The notes under the pieces are model-generated. The model saw only the letters and a list, made by a program, of their open reading frames with translations. It was not told the DNA's origin and ran no database searches. The position numbers and the translations under genes were made by a program. DNA of 13,982 nucleotides. Source: an uncultured Eubacteriales bacterium. GTDB taxonomy: Bacteria > Bacillota > Clostridia > Peptostreptococcales > Anaerovoracaceae. The stretch is from the NCBI GenBank assembly GCA_900547295.1, contig URGK01000070.1:1-13982 (forward strand), written 5' to 3'. Positions 13,452 through 13,982 of the stretch are shown piece by piece (the first letter of the stretch is position 1; each line of letters begins with the position of its first letter).

Positions 13452-13982
13452 TTACTTGCTCCAAGTCCTTGCCCCATAGCTGCACTGCTTCAGTTCAGTC
13501 TGTGCTATCAGATTCTTGCCGTCATATACCATCACCTTAGCCTTGTAGTAGTACTTGGTACCCTTCTTGCCTTTGGTGTTGATATATGAGTTTGAAGTCT
13601 TTGTCTTAATAGCCTTGTACTTTGAAGCTTTCTTAGTCGACTTATAGAATTTATACTTAACAGTATATCCCATAGCCTTTGCTTCCTTAATCAGGCTGTT
13701 TGAATTCTTAGCCTCTCCAATCTTAACCTTAATACTCTTTTTAGCTGTCTTTGAAGTGGTTGCTTTGAGTTTAGCTTCCTTGGTTAAGGAGTTTATCTTA
13801 TCAGCATTCTGCTTAGCTATAAGTTTCTCTGCATCAGCTTTTTCTACTACTGCAAAGTTTGAGAAGTGTGAGGTTGTGAATTTAATATACTTCTCTGCTC
13901 CCACAGTCTCCATAGTATGATTTAATATCTCACAGATACCTTTATCATTGATATAGATAATAACTATATCCTTGCCTTTAAG
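13452..13982 (-). CDS. C-terminal part of a secreted or surface protein (5' end outside window)
   Basis: The open frame continues past the ATG at 13913 to the window edge (LKGKDIVIIYINDKGICEIL in the first codons), so this is the last 176 residues of a longer protein. The sequence around GAEKYIKFTTSHFSNFAVVE resembles the end of repeated surface modules that finish with a 'F-T-x-H-F-S-x-F-A' motif. The last 100 residues are Lys/Tyr-rich (YKFYKSTKKASKYKAIKTK, KGTKYYYKAKVMVYDGKNL) and resemble a fibronectin-III-like domain, like that of the secreted protein at 517-1458. No anchor motif is seen at the C-terminus. Function is unknown. Confidence 0.7.
   Translation of the reverse strand, partial: LKGKDIVIIYINDKGICEILNHTMETVGAEKYIKFTTSHFSNFAVVEKADAEKLIAKQNADKINSLTKEAKLKATTSKTAKKSIKVKIGEAKNSNSLIKEAKAMGYTVKYKFYKSTKKASKYKAIKTKTSNSYINTKGKKGTKYYYKAKVMVYDGKNLIAQTELKQCSYGARTWSK

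Overview
The window looks like a chromosomal segment of an anaerobic Gram-positive bacterium of class Clostridia (Eubacteriales or Peptostreptococcales-like; genus not determinable from sequence alone). The evidence is strong AGGAGG-type ribosome binding sites, sigma-A-like promoters, a gmk-rpoZ pair, a rimP-nusA-rnpM-ylxQ-infB-rbfA-nrnA operon of Firmicutes type, and a SCIFF ranthipeptide system, which is characteristic of Clostridia. Almost everything is encoded on the minus strand. The exception is one secreted L,D-transpeptidase at 11974-13407.

Reading along the minus strand from high to low coordinates: (1) at the right edge is the 3' part of a secreted or surface protein (13452-13982, cut by the window end). 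It converges with the plus-strand L,D-transpeptidase on a shared near-perfect hairpin terminator. (2) The transpeptidase diverges from gmk-rpoZ across about 250 bp that holds both promoters and a 9-bp perfect inverted repeat. (3) After a gap with an extended -10 promoter and a strong leader hairpin, the translation/transcription operon runs rimP, nusA, rnpM, ylxQ, infB, rbfA and nrnA with tiny gaps or TAATG overlaps. (4) Immediately after the nrnA stop is a well-formed promoter for a small gene: the SCIFF precursor peptide scfA (4185-4331, 48 aa). It has a 5'-terminal stem-loop and its own terminator. A structured, repeat-like stretch (4030-4134) separates it from the radical SAM/SPASM maturase scfB. 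(5) scfB is followed, in apparent operon, by a 4-TM small membrane protein and a YjdF/DUF2238-like membrane protein, closed by a hairpin terminator. (6) The left end has a secreted protein with a C-terminal fibronectin-III-like domain and an FmdE-family protein.

Functionally, the central block is housekeeping: GMP kinase, RNAP omega, ribosome maturation, elongation/termination control, initiation factor 2 and nanoRNA/pAp degradation. The SCIFF block is the most interesting part. The precursor carries the hallmark Cys-rich core, but the residue equivalent to the Thr acceptor of characterised SCIFF thioethers is Gly, and there is a seventh Cys. The maturase and two unstudied membrane proteins sit behind a potentially switchable intergenic RNA structure.
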